Source: DATKPA01 sp051955985
GTDB lineage: Bacteria > Planctomycetota > Phycisphaerae > WQYP01
Assembly: GCA_051955985.1 (NCBI GenBank)
Contig: JBQCGD010000071.1
Coordinates: 48,693 to 112,692 of the forward strand
DNA length: 64,000 bases
Direction: 5' to 3'
The translations under genes were made by a program, and so were the position numbers. Positions 50,496-59,980 of the stretch are shown here, piece after piece; the first letter of the stretch is position 1, and every line of letters starts with the position of its first letter. Below the pieces are notes generated by a model. That model ran no database searches. It saw only the letters and a program-made list of their open reading frames with translations, and was not told where the DNA came from.

Positions 50496-53400
50496 TCACG
50501 AAACCGCCACCTGCGGCTCCACGATCTCCACCAGCGCAATCGTCGGCGTCGTCGCACGGTACGTGTTGCTCTGGGCCACCGCCAGCGTCGCCGACAGCGT
50601 CACGTCGTGCTTCCCGTTCGCCACCGGAACGACGAACACCGCCGCTTCCTTCTGCCCTGCCGCCAGCGTGATCGAACCCGTCAGCGTGTGCCCCGCCGCG
50701 TCCTTCAGCACGTAATCCGTCCCCTGCACCGCAGGCGTCCCCGTCCCCACCGTCGTCGTCGTGTTGAAGTTCACCGTCAGCGGCCCGTCCGACACGTTGC
50801 TCCGGCTGATGATGAATTCCCCGTTCTGCCCCTGGCGCGAGGTCCCCTGGGCCGTGCGTACCGTCACCGCCGGCGCGCCGTCCAGCACGCTCACGGTCGT
50901 CACGCGGTTCGCCGCCACCTGGTACGCCGGGCTCGTCCCGTTCGGGTCGACAATCACGTGCACCGTCACCGTCCGGGTCGGGTCGATCGCGTGGTCCGAA
51001 ATCGCCGTCAGCGTCAACGCCAGCGAACTCGCCCCCGCCGGTATCGTCACGGTCGGCGTCAGCGTGTTGATCGCCGTGCCGTTCGGCAGCTTCAACTGGT
51101 AATGCGTTCCCAGCGTCGCCGTCCCGGTGATCGCCAGGTGCACCGTCACCGCCGACGTCGTCGCCGCGCCGCTCCGCGTGATCACGATCGACGTCGCCGC
51201 CCCCGGACCGCCCGCCTGCCCTTCATCCACCGTCGGACGCGACGCCGTCACCCCGACGCTCGGGATCGGCGACACCATCGCAAACACCTGCGACGGGTTC
51301 CCCGCGCTCAGCACCCCGTCCGATGCCGTCACCGTGAACGCCAGCGTCTTCCCGTTCGCCCCCGCCGGCGCCGTGTACGTCAGCGTGTCCCCGGGCGCCA
51401 CCGCGGTGAATCCCGGAATCACCCGGCTCGTCGCCCCCGCGCTCGTGATCGTCAGTTGCGCCCCGGAGCCCAGCGAATTCACCACGAAGTAAATCGTGCT
51501 CCCCTCCCGGTCAATCGCCCCCGTCGTCTGGAGCAGCTGCTGGTACGTGATCTGCGTCGCCGTGCGCTGGTGCGCGGCCACCGGCAGCACGCCCGACGCG
51601 TTCTCCAGCGGTGCATGGTTCGTGTCGTTCACCAGCACCACCAGTTGCGAATTCTCGCTCGCCCCCGGACCGCCCGTCGTGTCCAGCGCGATCGCGTTCC
51701 GCGCCCCGTTGATCCGACCGATCAACTTCTGCGACGTGCCGTTGTTGAAGGTCAGGTCCACCTCGATCGACCCGTCGTTCGCCAGCCGGTACGTCCCTGC
51801 CACGTTCAAGATCTGCCCCGTCGCAATCGTCACCTTCCCGCGCACCACGTTGTTCGGCTGGAACCGCAGGTTGCCGCTGCTCCCCACGCCCGCCCATCGC
51901 CAGTTCGTCCCGCCGATCTCCGTCGGTGCATACTGCCCCGACGACTTCACCATCACCGTCAGCTCGCCGCCGGTGCTCGAATTCCCGATCGCAATGTCCT
52001 TCCCGCTCGCCATCGTGATCCCCAGCGAGACCGTCGAGGCCGCCGTCACCAGGTTGACCGTCCCCACCCCCGTCGCATTGACCGTCACGCCGCCGCCCGT
52101 CAGCGCCTGCACTTGCCCGTCGTTGAGCGTGATCGACCCGCCGGTCACGGCCCCCGCCCGGTTGAACGCCACCGTCCCGCGGAAGTCCTCCGCATCAATA
52201 TTCCACACCCCCGCGAAGTTGGCGTTCGTAAACGTCCCCGTGTGCGCCACCAGCAGGTCCAGCCCCGCCGGCTGCGTGCTGAACGCCGTCGTCGTAAACT
52301 CATTGAGCGCCAGCAGGTCCCCACGCGAATTCAGGCCCCCCGCAAAATTCGTCACCGTCGCCACCCCCGTCCCGTTCGGCTGCGTCGTCACCGACAGGTT
52401 CACCGTCCCCGGGACCACGTTGTACACGCTCCCGCCGCCCGACGACACCACCTGCAGCACGCTCCGCTGCGTAAAAGACCCCGTCGTCACGTTCCCGTTC
52501 CCGTCCAGCGTCAGCGACCCCGTCTTGTCAATCCCGTACAGCGCCATGTCCCCCGACACATCCACCACCGGATTCCGCGCCGGCCGCCCCACGTCGCTCG
52601 TCAACACCGTCACCCCGCCCGCGCCCGTCGGCGTATCCAGCAGAATCGTCCCCTGCCCCGCTGCAATCCGCCCGCTCAGCGTCTCGCGCACCCCGTTGCT
52701 GAACACCAGCTCCATCTCCAGCGAGCCGTCCGCATTCACCAGGTACGACCCGCTCGCCGTCACGTACACCCCGTTGCTGTTCACCAGCCCCGTGATCCCG
52801 TTCGGATTCGACCCCAGCCCCAGCGACAAATGCCCCAGCAGCCCGTTCGCATTCAGCGACCACCCGCCCCGGATCGTGTCCCGCGTGAAATTCGCCGGCG
52901 ACGTGTCCCGCACCCCGATCAGGAATTCCGACACGCTGATGTTGTTCCCGAAATCCTGCGTGTTCGCCGTGATCGTGTCCTTCGAATTGTTCATCGTGAA
53001 CACCAGCGTCTCGCCGTTCGACAGCGTGAGCGACCCCGTCCCGTTCTGCCGGATCACCGCCGACCCCGTCACGCTCACCGTGTTCCCGTTGTTGAAGGTC
53101 AGCGACCCGCTGATCGCCCCCGCCCGGTTGATGTTCACCGTTGCCCGATACTTCTCGGCCGCAAACATCCACGTCCCCACCAGGTCCCCCGCCGAATAAT
53201 TGTTCGCCGAATTCAGCACCGCAAAATTCAACCCGGCCACCCCCACCGGCACCCCGTTCGCCAGCCCCACGTCACTGAATGCGATCGCGTCGTTCGCCGG
53301 ATCCGCCACGCCCGCCCACGGAAAATTGTCCCCCGACACCTTCCCGATCGTCACCGGAAACGACGACTGCAGGTCCGTGAACGAAAACGAATCCGCCGGC

Positions 53401-53648
53401 TTCGCCAGGATCCCCGGCGCCGACACCAGCGTCTTGGTCCCGTTGAACGTGTTCCATTGCCCCGTCTGGATCGCCCCGATCTCCGTCAACCTCATGCTCC
53501 CCGACCGCCCCGCCGCGTCAAACGTCCAGTTCCCCAGCAGCGTCGACGACAACAGCACCCGCGTTTCCAACGCGTCCAGGTAATTCCGCGAGCCATTGCC
53601 CGATACGCGAGATTTGCGCGCCGATTGCCCGAACAGCCGTCCCGCCAT
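50496..53648 (-). CDS. Large secreted or surface protein with LEPR-XLL-like motif
   Basis: 1050 residues from ATG 53648 (AGGGA upstream). Near residue 25 is LDALETRVLLS, the LEPR-XLL motif that marks many large planctomycete extracellular proteins. The body is beta-rich and repetitive: several modules begin with sequences such as GTWMFAAEKYRATVNINRAG and GVWNIDAEDFRGTVAFNRAG (about 90 residues each), and the last 250 residues look like Calx-beta or related Ig-like domains (VDEGQAGGPGAATSIVITRS, GTATLGTHYQLKLPNGTA). It is likely exported and sits on the cell surface; the ligand is unknown. A terminator follows the stop. Confidence 0.8.
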   Translation of the reverse strand: MAGRLFGQSARKSRVSGNGSRNYLDALETRVLLSSTLLGNWTFDAAGRSGSMRLTEIGAIQTGQWNTFNGTKTLVSAPGILAKPADSFSFTDLQSSFPVTIGKVSGDNFPWAGVADPANDAIAFSDVGLANGVPVGVAGLNFAVLNSANNYSAGDLVGTWMFAAEKYRATVNINRAGAISGSLTFNNGNTVSVTGSAVIRQNGTGSLTLSNGETLVFTMNNSKDTITANTQDFGNNISVSEFLIGVRDTSPANFTRDTIRGGWSLNANGLLGHLSLGLGSNPNGITGLVNSNGVYVTASGSYLVNADGSLEMELVFSNGVRETLSGRIAAGQGTILLDTPTGAGGVTVLTSDVGRPARNPVVDVSGDMALYGIDKTGSLTLDGNGNVTTGSFTQRSVLQVVSSGGGSVYNVVPGTVNLSVTTQPNGTGVATVTNFAGGLNSRGDLLALNEFTTTAFSTQPAGLDLLVAHTGTFTNANFAGVWNIDAEDFRGTVAFNRAGAVTGGSITLNDGQVQALTGGGVTVNATGVGTVNLVTAASTVSLGITMASGKDIAIGNSSTGGELTVMVKSSGQYAPTEIGGTNWRWAGVGSSGNLRFQPNNVVRGKVTIATGQILNVAGTYRLANDGSIEVDLTFNNGTSQKLIGRINGARNAIALDTTGGPGASENSQLVVLVNDTNHAPLENASGVLPVAAHQRTATQITYQQLLQTTGAIDREGSTIYFVVNSLGSGAQLTITSAGATSRVIPGFTAVAPGDTLTYTAPAGANGKTLAFTVTASDGVLSAGNPSQVFAMVSPIPSVGVTASRPTVDEGQAGGPGAATSIVITRSGAATTSAVTVHLAITGTATLGTHYQLKLPNGTAINTLTPTVTIPAGASSLALTLTAISDHAIDPTRTVTVHVIVDPNGTSPAYQVAANRVTTVSVLDGAPAVTVRTAQGTSRQGQNGEFIISRSNVSDGPLTVNFNTTTTVGTGTPAVQGTDYVLKDAAGHTLTGSITLAAGQKEAAVFVVPVANGKHDVTLSATLAVAQSNTYRATTPTIALVEIVEPQVAVS

Positions 53649-53930
53649 GGTCGTTCCCTCTCGAAGAAGTGTCACAGAAAATGGCCGCCGGCGGCCGCAG
53701 AGCGCAACGCCGCATCGGACCTGCCATCAGTTTATCGCTGTTGTATACGAGACCTCCGCAACCGGCAACAGAATTCGGCCTATCGCGAAAGCCCCAGCAG
53801 GGGTCCCGCAGCCAGATCGCCGTTATCTTCGGCCAGGCCGGTCCCGGATTACGAAGAAATGGACGCGACCGCACCAGCTTTCTTGCATCACCCTTCCCCG
53901 ATCTGCGTCTTTTGCCATGGAGGTAACCCC

Positions 53931-55499
53931 ATGACCCCCGAACAAGCACTCCAGGCATACGCCGCCCGCCACGACGCCGAAGCCTTCCGAACGCTCGTCG
54001 AGGAATACCAGGGCCTCGTCTACTCCGCCGCCAGCCGCCTCCTCAAAACCCGCGAAGACATCGAGGACGTCAGCCAGCAGACCTTCCTCAAACTTGCCCA
54101 ACGGGCGGGCACCATCCGCGAAAACCTCGCCGGGTGGCTCCATGCCACCGCCGTCACCACCGCCCTCGACCGCATCCGCAGTGATTCCACCCGCCGCCGC
54201 CACGAAGACCGCCTCCTCGTCCCCAAAACCGACGCCCCGCCCGCCGAATGGTCCGAATTGAGCGCCATCATCGACGAAGAAATCGCCCGCCTCCCCCCCG
54301 ATGCCCGCGACCTCATCGTCGCGCACTTTTTGCACGGCGAATCCCACCGCGCCATCGCCGACCGCACCGGCGTCAACCAATCCACCATCTCCCGGCGGAT
54401 GGAACAGGCCGTCGAAAAATTACGCAACCGCCTGACAAAACGCGGTTTCGGCGGACTTGGAACCGGTGCTGCGGCATTCGCCGGCTTGCCCAAAGCAGCC
54501 GTGCCCGCCCGCGTCACCGCAGAACTCGCCAAAGTCGGTCTCACCGGCGCCGGCGCCACGACCGCGGCCATCCCTCTTACATTCGCCATCGCCGCCATCC
54601 TCGCCATCGCCGCCGCCACCTTCGTCGGCATCTGGCTTCTGCGACCCGGCAAGCCCCCGACACCCGTCGTCGCCGTCCCCGCCTCCGCCCCCGCAGCAAC
54701 GCCTCCCGCCACCGCCCCGGCCATTCCACCCGCCTACGCCCTTGCCCCCGGCGAGGAACTCCGCCGTGTCTCGCCCCCGTTTCCGCCGGAACGCCAGGCC
54801 CTCCTTAAATCCGCGGCGCACATGGTCTCCGACCTAAAATTCGTCAAAGGCCTTGTCCTTTACGAGAACAACGGCAAGCTCGTCGTCGGCGGCACGGAAG
54901 GAGCCGCTCAAACCACGGAAGGCTTTCTTCGCTACACCCTCCGCCTCCACTGGTTCCGCTACGAAAACCTCGACCAGCTCCCCTGGTCCTCCAGCGGCGT
55001 CGACTGGGTCGTGCGCGGCACCCTCCGCGAAGAAGAAAACGTTCCACAACGCCTCGCCGCCTTCGCCAAGATCGCCTCCGCCGACCTCGGCGCCGATGTT
55101 CATTTTGAATCGCACAAAGTCACCCGCCCCTGCATCGTGGTCAAAGGAAAACTGCGGCGCCAGACCTGGCAGAACTCCAATGGCGTTCACACCGTCATGA
55201 TTTGCTTGCGAAAGCCCACCGCCGCCGACTGGGAACGCTGGAAACAACGGGAGCCCGGCGAATGGATGAACGACTTCCAGGATGTTGGATGGATCCTTGA
55301 TGCGCCCTTCATGCCGGAAAAATCGAGCTATGTCGGCGAAGCGTTCAATATCCTCAACGACGCCTAGCACCTGAAACACACCCAAGACGGATACAAGGAA
55401 AAACTCCAACAGATCCTCGCCAACGTTCAGGACCAGGTCGGCGGCGAATGGTCGGTCGAAGACCGCGAAATCGACGTCTGGTACCCCGTCGTCAAGTGA
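53931..55499 (+). pseudogene. Sigma-70-like factor fused to a membrane-anchored domain, interrupted by an amber codon
   Basis: Reading starts at ATG 53931. The first 165 residues are an ECF-type sigma factor (region 2 with YQGLVYSAASRLLKTREDIE, region 4 with LPPDARDLIVAHFLHGESHR and GVNQSTISRRMEQAVEKL). A membrane helix follows (about 197-222), then a Pro/Ala linker and a C-terminal domain (LRLHWFRYENLDQLPWSSSG, FAKIASADLGADVHFESHKV). An in-frame TAG stands at 55365-55367, codon 479, after FNILNDA. The same frame continues for 43 sense codons (HLKHTQDGYKEKLQQILANV ... DVWYPVVK) to TGA 55499 and looks coding. So the gene is a nonsense mutant, a readthrough case or a sequencing error. Confidence 0.7.
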
Positions 55500-55533
55500 G
55501 AGCCGCCGCACCCGGTCAAGAGGTGCCACAACT

Positions 55534-55566
55534 CAGACCCCGAGCCCCAGACCCCAGACCCCCGGA
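55534..55566. repeat. CCCCAGACCC-type tandem tract
   Basis: CAGACCCCGAGCCCCAGACC then CCAGACCCCCGG, the family seen inverted inside cysS at 30908-30939. Confidence 0.6.
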
Positions 55567-55576
55567 CCGCCCGCCC

Positions 55577-57439
55577 TCACTGCCCCAACGCATCCCCCCT
55601 CACCCCCAGCGTCGCCATCACCCGGTTCGCCGCCCCCGTCTCCCCAATCCCCTGCAGCTTCTCCGCATACATCGCCCCCACACGAAACCAATTGCTCTGC
55701 CGCATGAACGGCCCCGCCATGTCTTCCGGCTTCTGAATCTTCGCCCACGACTGCTGGTACAACATCGCCACCTTCTTCTTATCCGAAAGCAACTCCTCCG
55801 CCTTCGCCAAAGCCGGTATCACAAACGGCCCCGCATTGCAGAACCGGTCAATCACCTGCAGGTACAACCGCCCCGCCTTCTCCTTCTGCCCCCGCTTCTC
55901 CCACAATTCCGCCTCGTTCATCAAAATCTCCGCCGACAAATCCGCCCGCCCCGTGAACTTCGTCAACGCCGCCTGCCACAACTTGTCCTGCTCCACCGGA
56001 TCCGCCACCGTCCCGATCATCGGCTCCAGCACCGTCAACGCAAAATCCGGATACTTCTCCCCGCACATCTTCAACAGCACATTGCTCCACAACGCCTTCT
56101 CCGGCGTCGTCAGCTTGTTGTCCTGCGCCAGCTCCGCCACCGTGAACCACGCCGGCCGATACGCCTTGTTCTGGTTCAACGCCGCCTGCAATAGCCCCAG
56201 CACCGCCTCCGTCGTCGGCCTCCGCGGCGCCTTCAACGCATCGCTCGGCGCTGTCGCAAACGCCGCCGGCGCCAACGCCCCCTCCTTCTGCGACGCATCC
56301 ATCGCATTCGCCAGCCGCAACGCCGCATCCGTCAACGCCACCGCCGCATGCCGCTCGTTCTGCGTCTTCCCGATCATCTCCGCCGACAGCGACACATACG
56401 CATCCGGTATCTCCCGCCGCGTCTGCGGATCCTCCACGCTCCCACGCACCCCGCGGTACTCCTCGTACCGCCCCACATCAAAATTCCAGAAACCCGCCGG
56501 CCCGCCCCCGTACCCCGCGCGCGGCCGCGCCTGCAGAAACCCCACCCACGCATGCCCCACCTCCGCACTGCTCGCCGTCGTGTACGTCGTCGGCACCCCA
56601 ATCGCCTTCCCCACCTCCATCGCAAAAAACGCCTGGTCCGCGCACACCCCCCCAAACTTCAAAATGTTCGGCAAATTAAAGCCCGCCGCATCCACCCGCT
56701 TCGCCGTCCCCTTCCGAAAACTCTCCTCATCATATTGAATGTCGAAAAAATGCTTCCCCACCGCGTTGTCCCCCGCATACCGCCGCAACGCCCACTCCAT
56801 CTCCGGTATCGACGACGTCTCATCCACCACGTACATCAGCAATTCCGCCGGCACGTTCTTGATCGGAAACAGCATCCGCTTCTCGTTCGCCGTGTAATAC
56901 TCCCAGATCGCCACCGCGTCCGGCGACACCGTCTTGTTCTCGTTGATCCGCCGTTCAAACGGCCGGTCCTGCACCACGCACAATGCCGCAGTGAGCTGCG
57001 CGTACTTGTTCAACTCCTCCCCATGCTTCTCCCGCAGTTTGTCGAGAAGCGCAAAAGACGTCGCCGCCTGTTTGTCATCATTGATCAAAAACACCAGCGT
57101 CCGCGCCAGCGTGTCGTTCGCACGCAGGTACTTCAGCAGCCCCATCCGCTGCTGCGCATCCTTCACCTGCCGCAGTTCGTGCACCATCCGCGCCGCAAAC
57201 GCGCCGTCCCGAAACGCATCCAGCGACTGCTCCGGCGCCGTCAGCACCACCTGGTCGAACATCCGCACCAGGTGGTCCTCCGCTTCATCCCACTTCCCAT
57301 TCGATTCCAGCTCCCCCAGGATCTCGTTCACGCGCGATTTCGTTGCATCGTTCATCGTCCGCGGCGGCGCAACCCCCGCCCCCGCGCACGCCGCCGCCAC
57401 CACCGCAAAAACACCTAGCCGTCGATACACGCACTTCAT
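55577..57439 (-). CDS. Exported transglutaminase-like protein
   Basis: 620 residues with an N-terminal hydrophobic signal (GVFAVVAAACAGAGVAPP). The middle holds a transglutaminase-type Cys-His-Asp set in order: GGVCADQAFF (C266), EVGHAWVG (H296) and FWNFDVGRY (D321). The region around it is predicted globular; the rest is helical and TPR-like (for example LYLQVIDRFCNAGPFVIP). Such bacterial transglutaminase-like proteins are often cysteine proteases or amidases and not crosslinkers. Substrate is unknown. It is transcribed alone, convergent with the sigma-fusion gene. Confidence 0.75.
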   Translation of the reverse strand: MKCVYRRLGVFAVVAAACAGAGVAPPRTMNDATKSRVNEILGELESNGKWDEAEDHLVRMFDQVVLTAPEQSLDAFRDGAFAARMVHELRQVKDAQQRMGLLKYLRANDTLARTLVFLINDDKQAATSFALLDKLREKHGEELNKYAQLTAALCVVQDRPFERRINENKTVSPDAVAIWEYYTANEKRMLFPIKNVPAELLMYVVDETSSIPEMEWALRRYAGDNAVGKHFFDIQYDEESFRKGTAKRVDAAGFNLPNILKFGGVCADQAFFAMEVGKAIGVPTTYTTASSAEVGHAWVGFLQARPRAGYGGGPAGFWNFDVGRYEEYRGVRGSVEDPQTRREIPDAYVSLSAEMIGKTQNERHAAVALTDAALRLANAMDASQKEGALAPAAFATAPSDALKAPRRPTTEAVLGLLQAALNQNKAYRPAWFTVAELAQDNKLTTPEKALWSNVLLKMCGEKYPDFALTVLEPMIGTVADPVEQDKLWQAALTKFTGRADLSAEILMNEAELWEKRGQKEKAGRLYLQVIDRFCNAGPFVIPALAKAEELLSDKKKVAMLYQQSWAKIQKPEDMAGPFMRQSNWFRVGAMYAEKLQGIGETGAANRVMATLGVRGDALGQ

Positions 57440-57767
57440 GGACGCAGCATCTCCAATCGGACCGCCGCTTGCAATAACAATCTCGTCCGGGTGAACCGCC
57501 CGACAAGGTGTCCGCCTTACTGCTCAGCTTGTCGCGGTCGTGTGCCATGCTCAGGCAAGGGCCCTCGGGCACGCTCGTCTGACGCATCGCACATCGCCAA
57601 ACGTCATTCTACCTCGCGCAGAAGTGCCCTCCGCCCAAAAATTATTCCCGCTGTGTACGCCTTTTGCTGAGCAGTGCCACCGGGATGTCTCGCCGCCGAC
57701 CCTACACCGGCCCCACAGATCTCCCCCAACCGTTTCCCTCATCGCCCTACCGCCCAAGGAGGCCCTC
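57440..57767. other. Divergent intergenic region
   Basis: About 328 bases with no gene. One pair of 10-base inverted sequences, ACTGCTCAGC (about 57521) and GCTGAGCAGT (about 57665), lies 135 bases apart; its meaning is unclear. Confidence 0.45.
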
Positions 57768-58127
57768 ATGAAACGCATTCTCTTGCTCGAAGACCAGGAC
57801 ATCACCCGCCGCAGCCTCGCCACCCTCCTCTCCGCCGAGGGACACACCGTCATGGTCGCCAAAAATGCCCTCGAAGCCCAGGCCCTCTGCGCCACCAGCG
57901 ACCCCGACGTCGCCATCGTCGATATCCAGCTCCCCGGCCTCCACGGCGATGAATGGGCCCTCTACCTCAAGGAAATGTCCCCCGATACCCGCATCATCTT
58001 CGTCTCCGGCAAGCCCGGCCTCGCCGGCCTCGACCGCTACGGCCCCGACGTCCACTTCCTCCACAAACCCTTCTCCCCCCAACAACTCCTCTCCCTCATC
58101 AACGAAAACTCCCCCGTCGGCTCCTGA
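57768..58127 (+). CDS. Single-domain response regulator
   Basis: 119 residues from ATG 57768, with AAGGAGG seven bases upstream. The receiver fold is complete: acidic pair E8-D9, phospho-acceptor D52 in VAIVDIQLPG, S80 in FVSGKPG and K100 in LHKPFSP. There is no output domain, so it acts through a partner protein or as a phosphate relay, like CheY or Spo0F. No histidine kinase is in the window. The glycosyltransferase that follows is separated by a hairpin repeat. Confidence 0.9.
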   Translation: MKRILLLEDQDITRRSLATLLSAEGHTVMVAKNALEAQALCATSDPDVAIVDIQLPGLHGDEWALYLKEMSPDTRIIFVSGKPGLAGLDRYGPDVHFLHKPFSPQQLLSLINENSPVGS

Positions 58128-58157
58128 CCCTTAACCCGGCACGCACCACCCCCACGA

Positions 58158-58187
58158 CGCCCGCCGCCTCGGGCGGCGCGGGGCATT
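58158..58187. repeat. GC-rich hairpin repeat, inverted copy
   Basis: CCGCCGCCTCGGGCGGCGCG then GGGCATTG, the reverse form of the element at 8496-8524. Confidence 0.6.
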
Positions 58188-58210
58188 GCAGCACACCACC
58201 AGCAACACAC

Positions 58211-59362
58211 ATGACCCACCCATCCCCACACCCCCCGCGCCCGCCCTACCGCATCGGCTTCGTCCTCGAACAAACCCTCGGCCACGTCGTCCACGCCCAG
58301 CTCCTCCAGCACTACACCGCCCTCGACCCCGCCATCGACCCCGTCTTCATGCCCATCCTCCCCTGGGTCGAAGACCGCTACAACCGCATCCCCGGCATCC
58401 GTTCCAACTGGACCCTCCTCGCCAGCCTCCGCGCCCGCGATGCCGTCCGCAAAGCCCACCGCGAAAAACCCTTCGACGCCCTCTTCTTCCACACCCAGGT
58501 CACCGCCCTCTTCGCCGCCCCCTTCATGCGCCGCCTCCCCACCGTCGTATCACTCGACGCCACCCCCCTCAATATGGATTCCCTCGCCGCCGCCTATTCC
58601 CACAAGGTCGGAAAGAGCCGCACCCTCGAATCCCTCAAAAACCGCCTCAACCGCCGCGTCTTCTCCCGCGCCGCCCACCTCGTCACCTGGAGCGACTGGG
58701 TCCGCCAGTCCCTCCTCCACGACTACCGCATCCCAACCGACCACATCACCGTCATCCCCCCCGGCGTCGACCCCGCCCGCTGGGAGATCCACCGCGACCC
58801 GCCCCCCGCCCCCTCCTCCGACCAACCCCCCACCCCCCTCCGCCTCCTCTTCGTCGGCGGCGAATTCAACCGCAAGGGCGGCCAACTCCTCCTCGACGCC
58901 TTCCGCCAATCCCTCCACAAAAACTGCCGCCTCGACATCGTCACCCGAGACCCCGTCGATACCGCCGGCCTCCCCAACATCCACGTCCACCACGGCATCT
59001 CCGCCAACTCCCCCGAAATGCTCGCCCGCTTCGCCAACGCCGACCTCTTCATCCTCCCCACCCGCGGCGACATGCTCGCCCTCGTCATCATCGAAGCCAT
59101 GGCCGCCTCACTCCCCGTCATCACCACCCGCGTCGGCGCACTCCCCGAAGCCGTCATCGACAACCACACCGGCCTCCTCATCCCCCCCGACAACCTCCCC
59201 GCCCTCATCGCCGCCGTCCAGAAACTCGTCGCCGACCCCACCCTCCGCCACCACATGTCCACCGCCGCCCGCACCCGCGCCCAATCCCTCTTCGACGCCG
59301 CCAAAAACTACCCCGCCCTCCTCACCCTCCTCAAACACCTCGCCTCCCGCAAAGTGGTATAA
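58211..59362 (+). CDS. GT4-family glycosyltransferase
   Basis: 383 residues from ATG 58211. GT-B fold: the N-terminal domain begins YRIGFVLEQTLGHVVHAQLL; the C-terminal half has LRLLFVGGEFNRKGGQLLLD and the sugar-nucleotide motif LFILPTRGDMLALVIIEAMA, an E-x7-E like element, then VGALPEAVIDNHTGLLIPP. GT4 enzymes are retaining transferases for glycolipids, polysaccharides or small sugars. The acceptor is unknown. The gene ends in a TATAAT-containing sequence that probably serves the next genes. Confidence 0.88.
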   Translation: MTHPSPHPPRPPYRIGFVLEQTLGHVVHAQLLQHYTALDPAIDPVFMPILPWVEDRYNRIPGIRSNWTLLASLRARDAVRKAHREKPFDALFFHTQVTALFAAPFMRRLPTVVSLDATPLNMDSLAAAYSHKVGKSRTLESLKNRLNRRVFSRAAHLVTWSDWVRQSLLHDYRIPTDHITVIPPGVDPARWEIHRDPPPAPSSDQPPTPLRLLFVGGEFNRKGGQLLLDAFRQSLHKNCRLDIVTRDPVDTAGLPNIHVHHGISANSPEMLARFANADLFILPTRGDMLALVIIEAMAASLPVITTRVGALPEAVIDNHTGLLIPPDNLPALIAAVQKLVADPTLRHHMSTAARTRAQSLFDAAKNYPALLTLLKHLASRKVV

Positions 59363-59363
59363 T
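59358..59363 (+). promoter_or_regulatory. Extended -10 promoter element
   Basis: TGGTATAAT is a perfect extended -10, overlapping the glycosyltransferase stop, 35 bases before the antitoxin-like gene. No good -35 is visible 17 bases upstream, as is usual with extended -10 promoters. Confidence 0.5.
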
Positions 59364-59397
59364 GTGGCAAGCAATACATGGGTCAACGAGGTGCCCG

Positions 59398-59604
59398 GTG
59401 ATCACAACCGTTGAAGGAATCGTCGAAAACGGCGCTATCCGCCTGCGGGACCCCATCGAACTCCCCGACAATACCCGCGTCTTCGTCATCATTCCCGACG
59501 CAACCCCTCCCGCCCAAATCCGCACCCCCCGCCTTGCCAACCCCCAGCAAGCAGCTGATTTCCGGAAACAGGTTCTGGAGCTCCCCCGCGATGCCAAACT
59601 ATGA
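59398..59604 (+). CDS. Small antitoxin-like protein (DUF104/AF2212-like)
   Basis: 68 residues from GTG 59398 (GAGG five bases upstream). The N-terminal half ITTVEGIVENGAIRLRDPIE with LPDNTRVFVIIPD matches the beta-strand pattern of the DUF104/AF2212 antitoxin-like family (also seen in small AbrB-like proteins). The C-terminal helix holds ADFRKQVLELPRDAKL. Its gene overlaps the next one by 14 bases, so the two are probably co-translated. The pair is of the type small DNA-binding or chaperone-like protein plus enzyme. Confidence 0.6.
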   Translation: MITTVEGIVENGAIRLRDPIELPDNTRVFVIIPDATPPAQIRTPRLANPQQAADFRKQVLELPRDAKL

Positions 59605-59980
59605 CGGCCTCCACTACAATCCGCCGGCGCCCGTCGTTCACGTGACCCTTCGAGAAATCTCCTCCGGCGCGCTTCTCCCCAACGTCCCCCTGCTCATTGA
59701 TACTGGCGCCGATACCACGCTTCTCCCAAAGAACGCGCTCCAACGCTTGGGTGTCCAATCTCTCCCGAATCAGCATTATCAATTGCTCGGCTTCGATGGC
59801 GCGTCCAGCGTCGCCGAAGCCGTAGACCTCGACATGATCTTCCTGAACAAAGCCTACCGCGGTCGCTACCTGGTCATCGATACCGAGCATGGCATCTTGG
59901 GCCGCGATGTCCTGGCCGGCGTCGCCCTCGTCCTCGACGGCCCTCAACAAATCTGGTCTGAGCGCCCGCCATCTCCCTGA
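59591..59980 (+). CDS. Retropepsin-like aspartic protease
   Basis: 129 residues from ATG 59591. The active-site motif LLIDTGADTTLLP (D37) and the C-terminal ILGRDVLAGVALVLDG are the two hallmarks of single-domain retroviral-type aspartic proteases, which work as dimers. Bacterial members are poorly known. The overlap with the antitoxin-like gene suggests that the small protein and protease act together, for example as a toxin-antitoxin-like or regulated-proteolysis pair; that is inference. Confidence 0.75.
   Translation: MPNYDGLHYNPPAPVVHVTLREISSGALLPNVPLLIDTGADTTLLPKNALQRLGVQSLPNQHYQLLGFDGASSVAEAVDLDMIFLNKAYRGRYLVIDTEHGILGRDVLAGVALVLDGPQQIWSERPPSP

Noticed and set aside
49890..55367. An open frame of more than 1800 codons across three genes
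   Set aside because: It runs antisense to the sigma factor and surface protein genes; only its last part, from 53931, is a real gene. The upstream part is Arg/His/Pro-rich, a sign of a shadow frame.
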